Of a stretch of 52,236 bases of DNA, positions 34,199 to 42,036 are shown piece after piece. The notes under the pieces are model-generated. The model was not told the DNA's origin. It saw nothing but the letters and a program-made list of their open reading frames with translations, and made no database searches. How positions within the stretch are numbered: the first letter of the stretch is position 1; every line of letters starts with the position of its first letter. Source of the stretch: JACCVG01 sp034664165 (lineage in GTDB: Bacteria; Actinomycetota; Thermoleophilia; Solirubrobacterales; Thermoleophilaceae); the NCBI GenBank assembly GCA_034664165.1, contig JAXDIE010000021.1:1-52236 (forward strand), given 5' to 3'. The position numbers and the translations under genes were made by a program.

Positions 34199-35704
34199 AT
34201 GACCCAGCTCGGCTTCGCAATCGACCACAGGAAGTGCATCGGCTGCCACGCCTGCACCGTGGCCTGCAAACAGGAGCACGGGGTGGAGCTGGGGGTCTTC
34301 CGGACCTGGGTCAAGTACATCGAGACCGGCGAGTTCCCGGACACCAGCCGGCACTTCTCGGTCTTGCGCTGCAACCAGTGCACGGACGCGCCGTGCGTCC
34401 AGATCTGTCCCACCAAGGCGCTCTTCAAGCGCGAGGACGGGATCGTCGATTTCGATCCCAGCGCGTGCATCGGCTGCAAGGCCTGCATGAATGCGTGCCC
34501 GTACGACGCGCTCTACATCGACCCGCAGAGCAACACCGCCGCCAAGTGCAACTTCTGCGCGCACAAGATCGACGTGGGGCTCAAGCCGGCGTGCGAGATC
34601 GTCTGCCCGGAGGAGGCCATCATCTCCGGCGACCTCCACGACCCGGAGTCCAAGCTCAGCCTGCTGATCCAGGAGGTGGGCGCCGAGGTCCGTGCACCCG
34701 AGCAGGGCACGGGCCCCAACGTCTTCTACATCGGCGCGCACGAGGCGGCCATTGACCCGCTGGCAGTCTCCGGGGATGCGTACCTCATGACCGAGGTGCC
34801 GGCCTCGCAGGCCGAGAAGCTCTCGACGCTCGATGGCGATGCCCGTGTGACTGGCGATATCGGGCATGACCCTCCGTGGGGCTGGCGCGTTTCGAGTTAC
34901 TTCCTGACCAAAGGGATCGCCGCCGGCGTGATGATGCTCGCGGCCCTGCTTCTGGCCCTTGCCCCCGACGCGGATATCGCCGGCATCGTGCCGGGCATGC
35001 TGGCGCTGGTGGGCATCGCGGCCACCGGCTACTTCCTGGTCGCCGACCTCAAACAGCCCAAGCGCTTCTACTACCTGTTCACCCGGCCGCAGTGGCGCTC
35101 GTGGCTTGCCCGCGGCGCGCAGGCCATCAACCTGGCGGCACTGCTGGCGTTCGCGTTCACGGTCGCGGCGCTACTGGGCCTCGACGGCCTGCGCGATGTG
35201 CTGGCGTGGCCGCTGATCCCTGCCGGCGCGCTGCTCGCCGCCTACACGGCTCTGCTCTTCAACCAGTGTGAGGGGCGTGACCTCTGGCAGAGCCCGCTGC
35301 TCCTGCCGCACACGATCGTCAATGCCCTGATCGCCGGAGCCGGCGCACTGCTGGCGGTCGCGAGTGTCCTGGGGGCGCCCACGGCGATCGCCGGCGCCCT
35401 CGGTTGGACGCTGCTGGCCGGGGTGGTCGTCAGCGCCCTGCTGATCGCTCTTGACCTCTTCGGCAGCGAGCACACGGCACAGGCGGAGCGTGCCGCCACA
35501 AATCTCTGGCGTGACCGCTTTGGCCGGCGCTTCTGGATCGGGGGCATCGCGCTTGGCCTGGCGGCCCCGGCCATGTTGGCGATTGCCTTCCTCGCGGGCG
35601 CCCCGGTGGCGGTCGCGGCGGTCGCCGGCATCGCGGCGCTGGCCGGCCTGTGGTTCTACGAGGATGCCTGGGTCCGCGCCGGGCAGAGCGTGCCACTCAG
35701 CTGA
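34199..35704 (+). CDS. Fused four-cluster ferredoxin and NrfD-type membrane subunit
   Basis: A 501-residue fusion. Residues 1-~190 carry four 4Fe-4S cluster motifs: CIGCHACTVAC (from Cys13), CNQCTDAPCVQICP, CIGCKACMNACP, and a final CNFC...CEIVC pair. From ~225, WGWRVSSYFLTKGIAAGVMM begins an NrfD/PsrC-like part with about eight hydrophobic helices, including GYFLVADLKQPKRFYYLFTR. Such subunits normally come from two genes and pass electrons between the quinone pool and a molybdenum catalytic subunit. The catalytic gene follows with a TGATG overlap. The ATG has GTGAGG upstream. The direction (reductase or dehydrogenase) is not determined by sequence. Confidence 0.9.
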   Translation: MTQLGFAIDHRKCIGCHACTVACKQEHGVELGVFRTWVKYIETGEFPDTSRHFSVLRCNQCTDAPCVQICPTKALFKREDGIVDFDPSACIGCKACMNACPYDALYIDPQSNTAAKCNFCAHKIDVGLKPACEIVCPEEAIISGDLHDPESKLSLLIQEVGAEVRAPEQGTGPNVFYIGAHEAAIDPLAVSGDAYLMTEVPASQAEKLSTLDGDARVTGDIGHDPPWGWRVSSYFLTKGIAAGVMMLAALLLALAPDADIAGIVPGMLALVGIAATGYFLVADLKQPKRFYYLFTRPQWRSWLARGAQAINLAALLAFAFTVAALLGLDGLRDVLAWPLIPAGALLAAYTALLFNQCEGRDLWQSPLLLPHTIVNALIAGAGALLAVASVLGAPTAIAGALGWTLLAGVVVSALLIALDLFGSEHTAQAERAATNLWRDRFGRRFWIGGIALGLAAPAMLAIAFLAGAPVAVAAVAGIAALAGLWFYEDAWVRAGQSVPLS

Positions 35705-38700
35705 TGGGCGACACGGACTCCAAGCTCAGCAAGTACCCGCCGATCGAGAAGTGGGACAACTGGACCGAGTACGACGCCAAGTCCTGGCCGGAGAAGGTCG
35801 ATCGCAACTACACGCTGGTCCCGACCGTCTGCTTCAACTGCGAGGCCGCCTGCGGGCTGACGGCATACGTCGATCGCGAGACCCTGCAGATCCAGAAGTT
35901 CGAGGGCAACCCGCACCACCCGGGCAGCCGCGGGCGCAACTGCGCCAAGGGCCCGGCCACGCTCAACCAGATCAACGACCCTGAGCGCATCCTCTACCCG
36001 CTGCGGCGCAAGGGCGCCCGTGGCGGCGGCGAGTGGGAACGGGTCAGCTGGGACCACGTGCTTGACACCTTCGCCGAGAAGATGCATGACAGCTTCGCCG
36101 CCGGCAGGCCCAACGACGTCCTCTACTTCGTGGGCCGCCCGGGAGAGGACGGCTTCGCCGACCGCTTCCTGGAGACCTGGGGCTGCGACGGCCACAACTC
36201 CCACACCAACGTGTGCTCGTCGGGCGGGCGCACGGGGTACGGCTTCTGGTGCGGCACTGACCGGCCCTCGCCCGACTATGCCAACGCAAAGTTCATGCTG
36301 CTGCTCTCTGCGCACCTCGAGTCCGGCCACTACTTCAACCCGCACGCCCAGCGGATCATCGAGGCCCAGCAGAAGGGCGCCAAGATCGCGGTGGTCGACC
36401 CGCGCCTGTCCAACACGGCGTCGATGGCCGACCACTGGCTGCCCACCTGGCCGGGCACCGAGGCCGCCCTGCTGCTCGCCATCGCCAAGGTCCTGCTCGA
36501 CGAGGACATCTTCGACCGCGAGTTCGTGCGCAAGTGGGTCAACTGGAAAACCTATATGGCCCACAAGGCGCCCGGCTCGGAGCCGACGTTCAAGAACTTC
36601 ATCGTCGAGCTCCGCCGTGAGTACCAGCGTTACACGCCGCAGTTCGCGGAGGCCGAGACGGGGGTGCCCGCGGCCAAGATCGTTCAGATCGCCCGCGAGA
36701 TCGCCGCTGCGGCGCCGGCCTTCGCGTCGCATATCTGGCGGTCTGCCGCTGCGGGCAACCTGCACGGCTGGCAGGTGACCCGTGCCCTGATGCTGCTGAA
36801 CGCGCTCACCGGATCGGTGGGAGCCGAGGGCGGCACCTCGCCCAACGCCTGGAACAAGTTCATCCCGGCGCCGTGGAAGCAGCCGACCGCCAACACCGTC
36901 TGGAACGAGACCAGCTGGCCGCTCGAGTACCCCCTGGCGCACAACGAGATGAGCATCCTCTATCCGCATTTCCTCCTGGACGGGCGCCAGCGCCAGGAGG
37001 TCCTGTTCACGCGGGTGCTGAACCCGATCTGGACCTACCCCGACGGCTACTCGTGGCTCAAGGCGCTGCGCAGCGAGGATCATGTGGGCCTGCACGGCGC
37101 CATGACCCCGATGTGGTCGGAGACGGCATGGTGGTCGGACTACGTGTTGCCGATGGGCCACGGCCCCGAGCGCCACGACACGCACTCCTACGAGACCCAT
37201 TCCGGCCGCTGGCTCGGCTTCCGCCAGCCCGTTCAGCGGGTGGCCATGGAGCGCATGGGCAAGAAGGTCGACTTCACCTACGAGGCCAACCCGGGCGAGG
37301 TCTGGGAGGAGGGCGAGTTCTGGATCGAGGTGTCCTGGCGCGCCGATCCCGACGGCTCGCTGGGCATCCGCCAGTACTACGAGTCCCCCTACCGGCCGGG
37401 GGAGAAGATCAAGCTCGAGGAGTACTACCGCTGGATGTTCGAGAACTCGGTGCCGGGCCTGCCCGAGAAGGCGGAGGCCGAGGGCCTCGAGCCGCTGGCC
37501 TACATGCGCAAGTACGGCGCGGTCGAGATCTCGACCGACGACTACAAGCAGCATGAGACCGAGGTCGAAATGCCCGACGAGCACATGGTTGAGGGTGCCG
37601 AGGAAACGGTGACCAAGCCTTCGTTCGACCCGGCGCATCTGCCGCTCACCGGCCGCGCCGACCGCGTGGCCGCAATGGTCGACGGCACTCCCCGGCTGGG
37701 CTTCAACACCCCATCCCGCAAGCTGGAGCTGTTCTCGGAGACCCTGGCCGAGTGGGGCTGGCCCGAGATGGCCACCCCCGACTACGCCATCAGCCACGTG
37801 CACCACTCGCTGATCGATCACGAGCGCGGCGAGTACGTGCTCCTGCCCACGTACCGGCTGCCGACGATGATCCACAGCCGCTCGGGCAACGCGAAGTACC
37901 TGAACGAGCTCTCGCACTCGCACCCGCTGCTGGTCAGCTTCGAGGACGCCGAGCGGATCGGCGTGGAGACCGGGGATCTGGCTCGGATCGAGACCGAGAT
38001 CGGCTATTTCGTGATCAAGGCCTTCGTCACCGAGGGCATCCGCCCGGGCGTGGTCGCAGCCTCGCACCACATGGGCCGCTGGCGCCTCAAGGAGCAGGAG
38101 GGCATGCAGCGCTGGTCTTCGGCGCTGGTGGACATGACCGAGGGCGAGGACACGGTCGACTTCCGCCGCATCCACGGCGTACAGCCATTCGAGTCAAGCG
38201 ATCCGAGCTCGCAGCGCGTCTGGTGGAGCGACGCGGGCGTGCACCAGAACATCACCTTCCCGGTGCACCCGGATCCGATCAGCGGCATGCACTGCTGGCA
38301 TCAGAAGGTGCGTGTGCGCCCGGCGCAGCCCGGTGACGAGTACGCCGACATCCACGTGGACCACGCCAAGGCCCGGGACGTCTACCGTAAGTGGCTGGCG
38401 CTGGCACGGCCCGCGGAGGGCGATCTGCGCAGGCCCATCTGGCTGTTCCGCCCCGTGAAGCCGCACCTGGACGCGTATGCGGCTCCGGCCGCCGGCGTGG
38501 CGCGGCCCTCGCCGGGGCCGACCGTGCCCGCCCATGACTTCGCCCGGCTGGTCGACTGGTCTCCAGAGCAGGTCTGGGACGGCGTCGAGCCCGAGCCAGA
38601 GCCCGATCCGGATCGCACCGCGAGCGACCTGAAGCCGCCCCATCCGGATTTCCGCGCCGGTCGCCGGTTCAGACCGGGGCCGAAGGAAGCCGGCGAGGCC

Positions 38701-38739
38701 GCCGACGAGCCCACCTCCACTCCGGGCGAGACCGCCTGA
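35704..38739 (+). CDS. Molybdopterin-dependent oxidoreductase catalytic subunit
   Basis: A 1011-residue DMSO-reductase-superfamily enzyme. The N-terminal 4Fe-4S ligands are Cys43, Cys46, Cys50 and Cys80 (CFNCEAACG, then RNCAKGP). The likely Mo ligand is Cys171 in HTNVCSSGGRTGYGFWCG, as in polysulfide, thiosulfate, tetrathionate and arsenate reductases. PRLSNTASMADHWLPTWPGT binds the cofactor. The C-terminal molybdopterin-binding domain contains LPTYRLPTMIHSRSGNAKYL. No twin-arginine signal precedes it, so the active site probably faces the cytoplasm. The last ~60 residues are a Pro/Glu-rich tail. The substrate is unknown. The start overlaps the fused electron-transfer gene by 1 base. Confidence 0.92.
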   Translation: MGDTDSKLSKYPPIEKWDNWTEYDAKSWPEKVDRNYTLVPTVCFNCEAACGLTAYVDRETLQIQKFEGNPHHPGSRGRNCAKGPATLNQINDPERILYPLRRKGARGGGEWERVSWDHVLDTFAEKMHDSFAAGRPNDVLYFVGRPGEDGFADRFLETWGCDGHNSHTNVCSSGGRTGYGFWCGTDRPSPDYANAKFMLLLSAHLESGHYFNPHAQRIIEAQQKGAKIAVVDPRLSNTASMADHWLPTWPGTEAALLLAIAKVLLDEDIFDREFVRKWVNWKTYMAHKAPGSEPTFKNFIVELRREYQRYTPQFAEAETGVPAAKIVQIAREIAAAAPAFASHIWRSAAAGNLHGWQVTRALMLLNALTGSVGAEGGTSPNAWNKFIPAPWKQPTANTVWNETSWPLEYPLAHNEMSILYPHFLLDGRQRQEVLFTRVLNPIWTYPDGYSWLKALRSEDHVGLHGAMTPMWSETAWWSDYVLPMGHGPERHDTHSYETHSGRWLGFRQPVQRVAMERMGKKVDFTYEANPGEVWEEGEFWIEVSWRADPDGSLGIRQYYESPYRPGEKIKLEEYYRWMFENSVPGLPEKAEAEGLEPLAYMRKYGAVEISTDDYKQHETEVEMPDEHMVEGAEETVTKPSFDPAHLPLTGRADRVAAMVDGTPRLGFNTPSRKLELFSETLAEWGWPEMATPDYAISHVHHSLIDHERGEYVLLPTYRLPTMIHSRSGNAKYLNELSHSHPLLVSFEDAERIGVETGDLARIETEIGYFVIKAFVTEGIRPGVVAASHHMGRWRLKEQEGMQRWSSALVDMTEGEDTVDFRRIHGVQPFESSDPSSQRVWWSDAGVHQNITFPVHPDPISGMHCWHQKVRVRPAQPGDEYADIHVDHAKARDVYRKWLALARPAEGDLRRPIWLFRPVKPHLDAYAAPAAGVARPSPGPTVPAHDFARLVDWSPEQVWDGVEPEPEPDPDRTASDLKPPHPDFRAGRRFRPGPKEAGEAADEPTSTPGETA

Positions 38740-38756
38740 GGGATATCGTCCGGGCC

Positions 38757-39110
38757 ATGCCCGACTGGAAGGACGTCTGCCGGATCGGCCTGGGATTCCC
38801 GGGAGTCGAGGAGTCAACCTCCTACGGCACGCCGGCGCTGAAGGCGGGCAAGCGCGGCATGGTCTGCCGGCTGCGTACCAACCCGGACGCGCTGGTCATC
38901 CGGGTGACCGACATGCTCGAGCGCGAGGCGATGCTGCAGGGCGATCCCGACGTGTTTTTCAGCACTCCTCATTACGACGGCTATCCCTACATCCTCGTCC
39001 GCCTGGAGAAGGTGGACCCTGTCGAGTTGGCGGAGCTGATCGAGGAGGCCTGGCGCATCAAGTCCGCCAAGCGCACGGTCGCGGCCTACGACGCGGAGCG
39101 CGAAGGCTAG
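38757..39110 (+). CDS. MmcQ/YjbR family protein
   Basis: A 117-residue protein of the MmcQ/YjbR fold. The N-terminal part is FPGVEESTSYGTPALKAGKR, followed by VTDMLEREAMLQGDPDVFFS, TPHYDGYPYILVRL and a C-terminal helix VELAELIEEAWRIKSAKRTV. These small double-wing DNA-binding-like proteins have no settled role. It follows the molybdoenzyme gene by 17 bases. Its last 4 bases overlap the convergent TetR gene. Confidence 0.88.
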   Translation: MPDWKDVCRIGLGFPGVEESTSYGTPALKAGKRGMVCRLRTNPDALVIRVTDMLEREAMLQGDPDVFFSTPHYDGYPYILVRLEKVDPVELAELIEEAWRIKSAKRTVAAYDAEREG

Positions 39111-39688
39111 GCGCCGAAGCTCGCCAGGAAGCGGCTGACGTTCCGGCGCACGAAGTCCTCGTCGAGCGGGTCGCCGACGATGAGGTGACGGAAGAGCACG
39201 GGCCCCGCGAGCTGCGCGATGGCCTCGGAGATGTCGGTGTCCGCGGGCAGCTCTCCCAGCTCGATGGCGAGTTCCAGCGTTCTCCTGGTCGGACCGCTGT
39301 TGGCCTCGACGATTCGCTCCCGGACCCCGGCGAGCTCCGGGTCGTGTGAGGTGGCCTCGAGGATGGTCGGCATGGCGGAGGCCCAGGGGGCGTTGGCCAG
39401 CCGTTCGACGTGCATGTTGCCGATCGCCATGAGCCGCTCCCTCAGAGGCCCGTCGGGGGCAGGGTCGTGCGGGTAGGGCATCACGTATTCGAGGGCCGAG
39501 ATCAGCAGTTCGCGCCGCGAGTCCCAGTGCCGGTAGATCGTCGAGCGGGCGACCCCCGAGCGCTCGACCACCGCTTCGATGGTCAGGGCGGCCACGCCTC
39601 GTTCGAGCAACAGCTCGCGCGCGGCATCGAGCACCGCAGCCTGTGAGCGCTCCACCCGTGGGTCGACCTTCAAAGCGGGGTCGGACAT
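39107..39688 (-). CDS. TetR-family transcriptional repressor of the adjacent efflux operon
   Basis: A 193-residue TetR regulator. The DNA-binding domain reads QAAVLDAARELLLERGVAAL then TIEAVVERSGVARSTIYRHW, residues ~15-60. The C-terminal ligand domain (~75-193) is helical. It is divergent from the efflux operon, with 28 bases between starts that contain a perfect 15-bp palindrome, the usual layout for autoregulation and repression of a drug pump. The ATG at 39688 is the natural start; further upstream in frame the sequence is non-homologous. Confidence 0.9.
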   Translation of the reverse strand: MSDPALKVDPRVERSQAAVLDAARELLLERGVAALTIEAVVERSGVARSTIYRHWDSRRELLISALEYVMPYPHDPAPDGPLRERLMAIGNMHVERLANAPWASAMPTILEATSHDPELAGVRERIVEANSGPTRRTLELAIELGELPADTDISEAIAQLAGPVLFRHLIVGDPLDEDFVRRNVSRFLASFGA

Positions 39689-39694
39689 ACCGAT

Positions 39695-39709
39695 ACAGTA
39701 CTGTACTGT
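39695..39709. promoter_or_regulatory. Probable TetR operator
   Basis: ACAGTAC-T-GTACTGT is a perfect palindrome with a single central base. It begins 6 bases from the tetR ATG and ends 7 bases before the GTG of the efflux adaptor gene, so one bound repressor would block both transcripts. Confidence 0.7.
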
Positions 39710-39716
39710 TTCGATT

Positions 39717-41369
39717 GTGGAGCCTGCAAGCTTTTCATCCCGGCGCCCGCCCGCTCTGGCGTCCATCGCGGCTCTCGCGGTGTGCATCCCGGCTCTGACC
39801 GGATGCACCGGCGGCGATGACCCCGGCCCCACCGTTGTCACCGCCAAGCGCGGCTCGGTGGTCTCGCGCGTGGTGGCCGACGGGCAGGTGGAGGCCCACG
39901 AGCAGCTGGCGCTGGCCTTCGAGGGCTCCGGGCGCGTGACGCACGTGTTCGTCGACGAGGGCGACAAGGTCTCCCGCGGCCAGGTCCTGGCGCAGCTCGA
40001 CGACCGCTCCCAGCGTGTTCACCTCGACTCGGCGGTGGCCGATCGCGACGCGGCCGAGTCGACCTTTCAGGCGACCCGGCGAGGCCTCACCCCGGTCGAG
40101 CTCGCCGACCTTCGGCGGCAGACCGACGCCGCTCGCGTCGATGTCCGATCTGCCCGGCGCGACCTCGATTCCGCCCGGCGCGTGGGCAACGCCCAGATCG
40201 CCCGCGCCCGCGGAGCCATCCAGCGCGCGGGGGTGAGCGGCGCGAAGGCGGACGTTCGCAGCTCCAGGGGTCGCGTGCGGCAGGCCGAGTCGCGCCTGGC
40301 CGGCCTCGAGCGCCAGTACCGGCGGTCCGGCCCCGACACGCTTCTGACCACCCAGCTGACGGCGTCCGAGGCCGCGATCGGCTCCGCCAACGAGGCCGTC
40401 GGGCGCGCCAAGAGCGCCCTGAGGGTTGCCCGTCATGCCCGTGCTGACGCCGTCGATGACCTGCGGGTCACCAAGGCAGATGCCAACCGCGATCGGACGG
40501 GTGCCCAGTCGAGCGTCAGCTCCGCCAAGGCAGAGCTGGCCCGGGTCGACTCACAGAACAACGTGGAGGCTCAGGTCAAGGGCCGCGATGTCGACGCTGC
40601 CGAGGCGGGGGTGCGCCAGGCCGATTCCGCCGTGTCCGACGCCCGCAAGGCCATCCACGACAGGCTGCTCCGTGCGCCGGCCGCAGGGGTGGTCGGCAAG
40701 ATCGATGTCAAGGCAGGCGAGCTCGCCTCTGGCTCCGGGCCCAGACCCGCCGGGCCCTCCGGCGGCGCTCCGTCACCCGCCCCCGCCGGCCTCCCGCGCA
40801 CTCTCCAGCGCCCCGTGCAGGCTCCGTCTGCGAGCTCAGCGGCCGCCGCCGCAGGAGCGGGCGCCGCGCCCTCCGGCGGATCCGGCGTGATCACGCTTGC
40901 CGAGACCGGCCAGATGCAGGTCGAGGCCCAGGTGTCGGAGTTCGATGCCGGCAGCCTCCGGACCGGCGACCAGGCAATGGTCGAGGTCGACGCCTTCCCG
41001 GGCCGGCGGATCGGCGCCACGATCACCTCCATCGACCCGATCGAGGACACGCAGGCCGGCGTGGTGACCTACACGGTGACCCTGGTCCTCTCCGATCCAC
41101 CCAAGGGCCTTCGCAACGGCATGAGCGCGACGGTGAACATCGAGCTGGCTCGTGCCGACGACGTCGTCACGGTGCCGCGCAGCGCGGTGCGATCGCCAGA
41201 GGGACTGACCCCGAATGTGATTGTGGTCGGCACCGACGGCCGGGAGGAAGCCCGCAAGGTGACCACGGGGATCCAGAGCGGGGACAGAATCGAGATCACA
41301 TCGGGCCTTGAGGAGGGCGATCACATACTCGACACGGTGTCGGCGCCGGTGGAAAGGAGCCGATCGTGA
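39717..41369 (+). CDS. Lipoprotein efflux adaptor (MacA/HlyD-like) with disordered insertion
   Basis: A 550-residue membrane-fusion protein. The type II signal (LASIAALAVCIPALTGC) ends with lipobox LTGC. A first lipoyl half (VEAHEQLALAFEGSGRVTHV, then DEGDKVSRGQVLAQLDD) is followed by a very long coiled-coil hairpin (~105-335, Arg/Ala/Asp-rich). The second lipoyl half (APAAGVVGKIDVKAGELASG) is interrupted by a ~50-residue Pro/Ala/Ser/Gly tract before GVITLAETGQMQVEAQVSEF. Beta-barrel and proximal domains follow. The GTG start lies 7 bases after the operator. Its stop overlaps the next adaptor by 4 bases. Confidence 0.87.
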   Translation: MEPASFSSRRPPALASIAALAVCIPALTGCTGGDDPGPTVVTAKRGSVVSRVVADGQVEAHEQLALAFEGSGRVTHVFVDEGDKVSRGQVLAQLDDRSQRVHLDSAVADRDAAESTFQATRRGLTPVELADLRRQTDAARVDVRSARRDLDSARRVGNAQIARARGAIQRAGVSGAKADVRSSRGRVRQAESRLAGLERQYRRSGPDTLLTTQLTASEAAIGSANEAVGRAKSALRVARHARADAVDDLRVTKADANRDRTGAQSSVSSAKAELARVDSQNNVEAQVKGRDVDAAEAGVRQADSAVSDARKAIHDRLLRAPAAGVVGKIDVKAGELASGSGPRPAGPSGGAPSPAPAGLPRTLQRPVQAPSASSAAAAAGAGAAPSGGSGVITLAETGQMQVEAQVSEFDAGSLRTGDQAMVEVDAFPGRRIGATITSIDPIEDTQAGVVTYTVTLVLSDPPKGLRNGMSATVNIELARADDVVTVPRSAVRSPEGLTPNVIVVGTDGREEARKVTTGIQSGDRIEITSGLEEGDHILDTVSAPVERSRS

Positions 41370-42010
41370 GCGCCACCGAGCCTGAGGCCACGCCGACCAA
41401 CGGACGTGCCATCCCGCGGCGTCTGATCGTCATCACCGTGATAGCCGTCCTGGTCGGCGGCGGCATCTTCGGCTACTCGGAGTTGCGCGGGGCCGGGTTC
41501 GTGAAGATGGACGACGCCGCCATCACCGCACCGCAGGTCGATCTCAAGGCCAATGCCGGCGGCACCCTCACCGAGGTCTACGCGACCGTCGGCGACGAGG
41601 TCCGGGCCCACCGTCCCATCGCCCGCGTGGGCACCGAGGTGATCACCGCCGACGTGACCGGCACGGTCGTCTCGATTCGCGAGGACCTTGGGGCCGAGAT
41701 CGCCCCGGGCACCGTCGTGGCGTCGCTGATCGACCCGGCCGAGCTGCGGGCCACCGGGCAGGTCGATGAGGATGCCGGCCTGTCCGATATCCATGTCGGC
41801 CAGCGCGCGAGCGTGAAAATCGACGCCTTCCCCGGCCAGGACTTCGCCGGTTCGGTCGAGGAGGTCAGCGAGCGGCCGCACAAGCCGCAGGTGTCCTTCA
41901 GCATCGCCGACCGCGACCAGGCCCAGCAGTACGACGTGAAGATCAAGATGGACAATCCCCCGGCAGAGCTCCGCCCCGGTATGTCGGCCGAGATCGAGGT
42001 ACAGCGGTAG
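41366..42010 (+). CDS. Short HlyD-family adaptor without coiled-coil hairpin
   Basis: A 214-residue protein. An N-terminal cytoplasmic stretch precedes one membrane anchor (RLIVITVIAVLVGGGIFGYS). The lipoyl/barrel-sandwich halves (ITAPQVDLKANAGGTLTEVY and ITADVTGTVVSIREDLGAEI) are joined by only a short turn, so the usual alpha-hairpin is missing. A beta-barrel (GQVDEDAGLSDIHVGQRASV) follows. This is EmrA-like topology reduced to its core. It starts with a GTGA overlap on the lipoprotein adaptor, and the MFS pump follows. How two adaptors share one pump is unknown. Confidence 0.83.
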   Translation: MSATEPEATPTNGRAIPRRLIVITVIAVLVGGGIFGYSELRGAGFVKMDDAAITAPQVDLKANAGGTLTEVYATVGDEVRAHRPIARVGTEVITADVTGTVVSIREDLGAEIAPGTVVASLIDPAELRATGQVDEDAGLSDIHVGQRASVKIDAFPGQDFAGSVEEVSERPHKPQVSFSIADRDQAQQYDVKIKMDNPPAELRPGMSAEIEVQR

Positions 42011-42036
42011 CGGGAGCAGCGAGCATCGCGCCGAGG

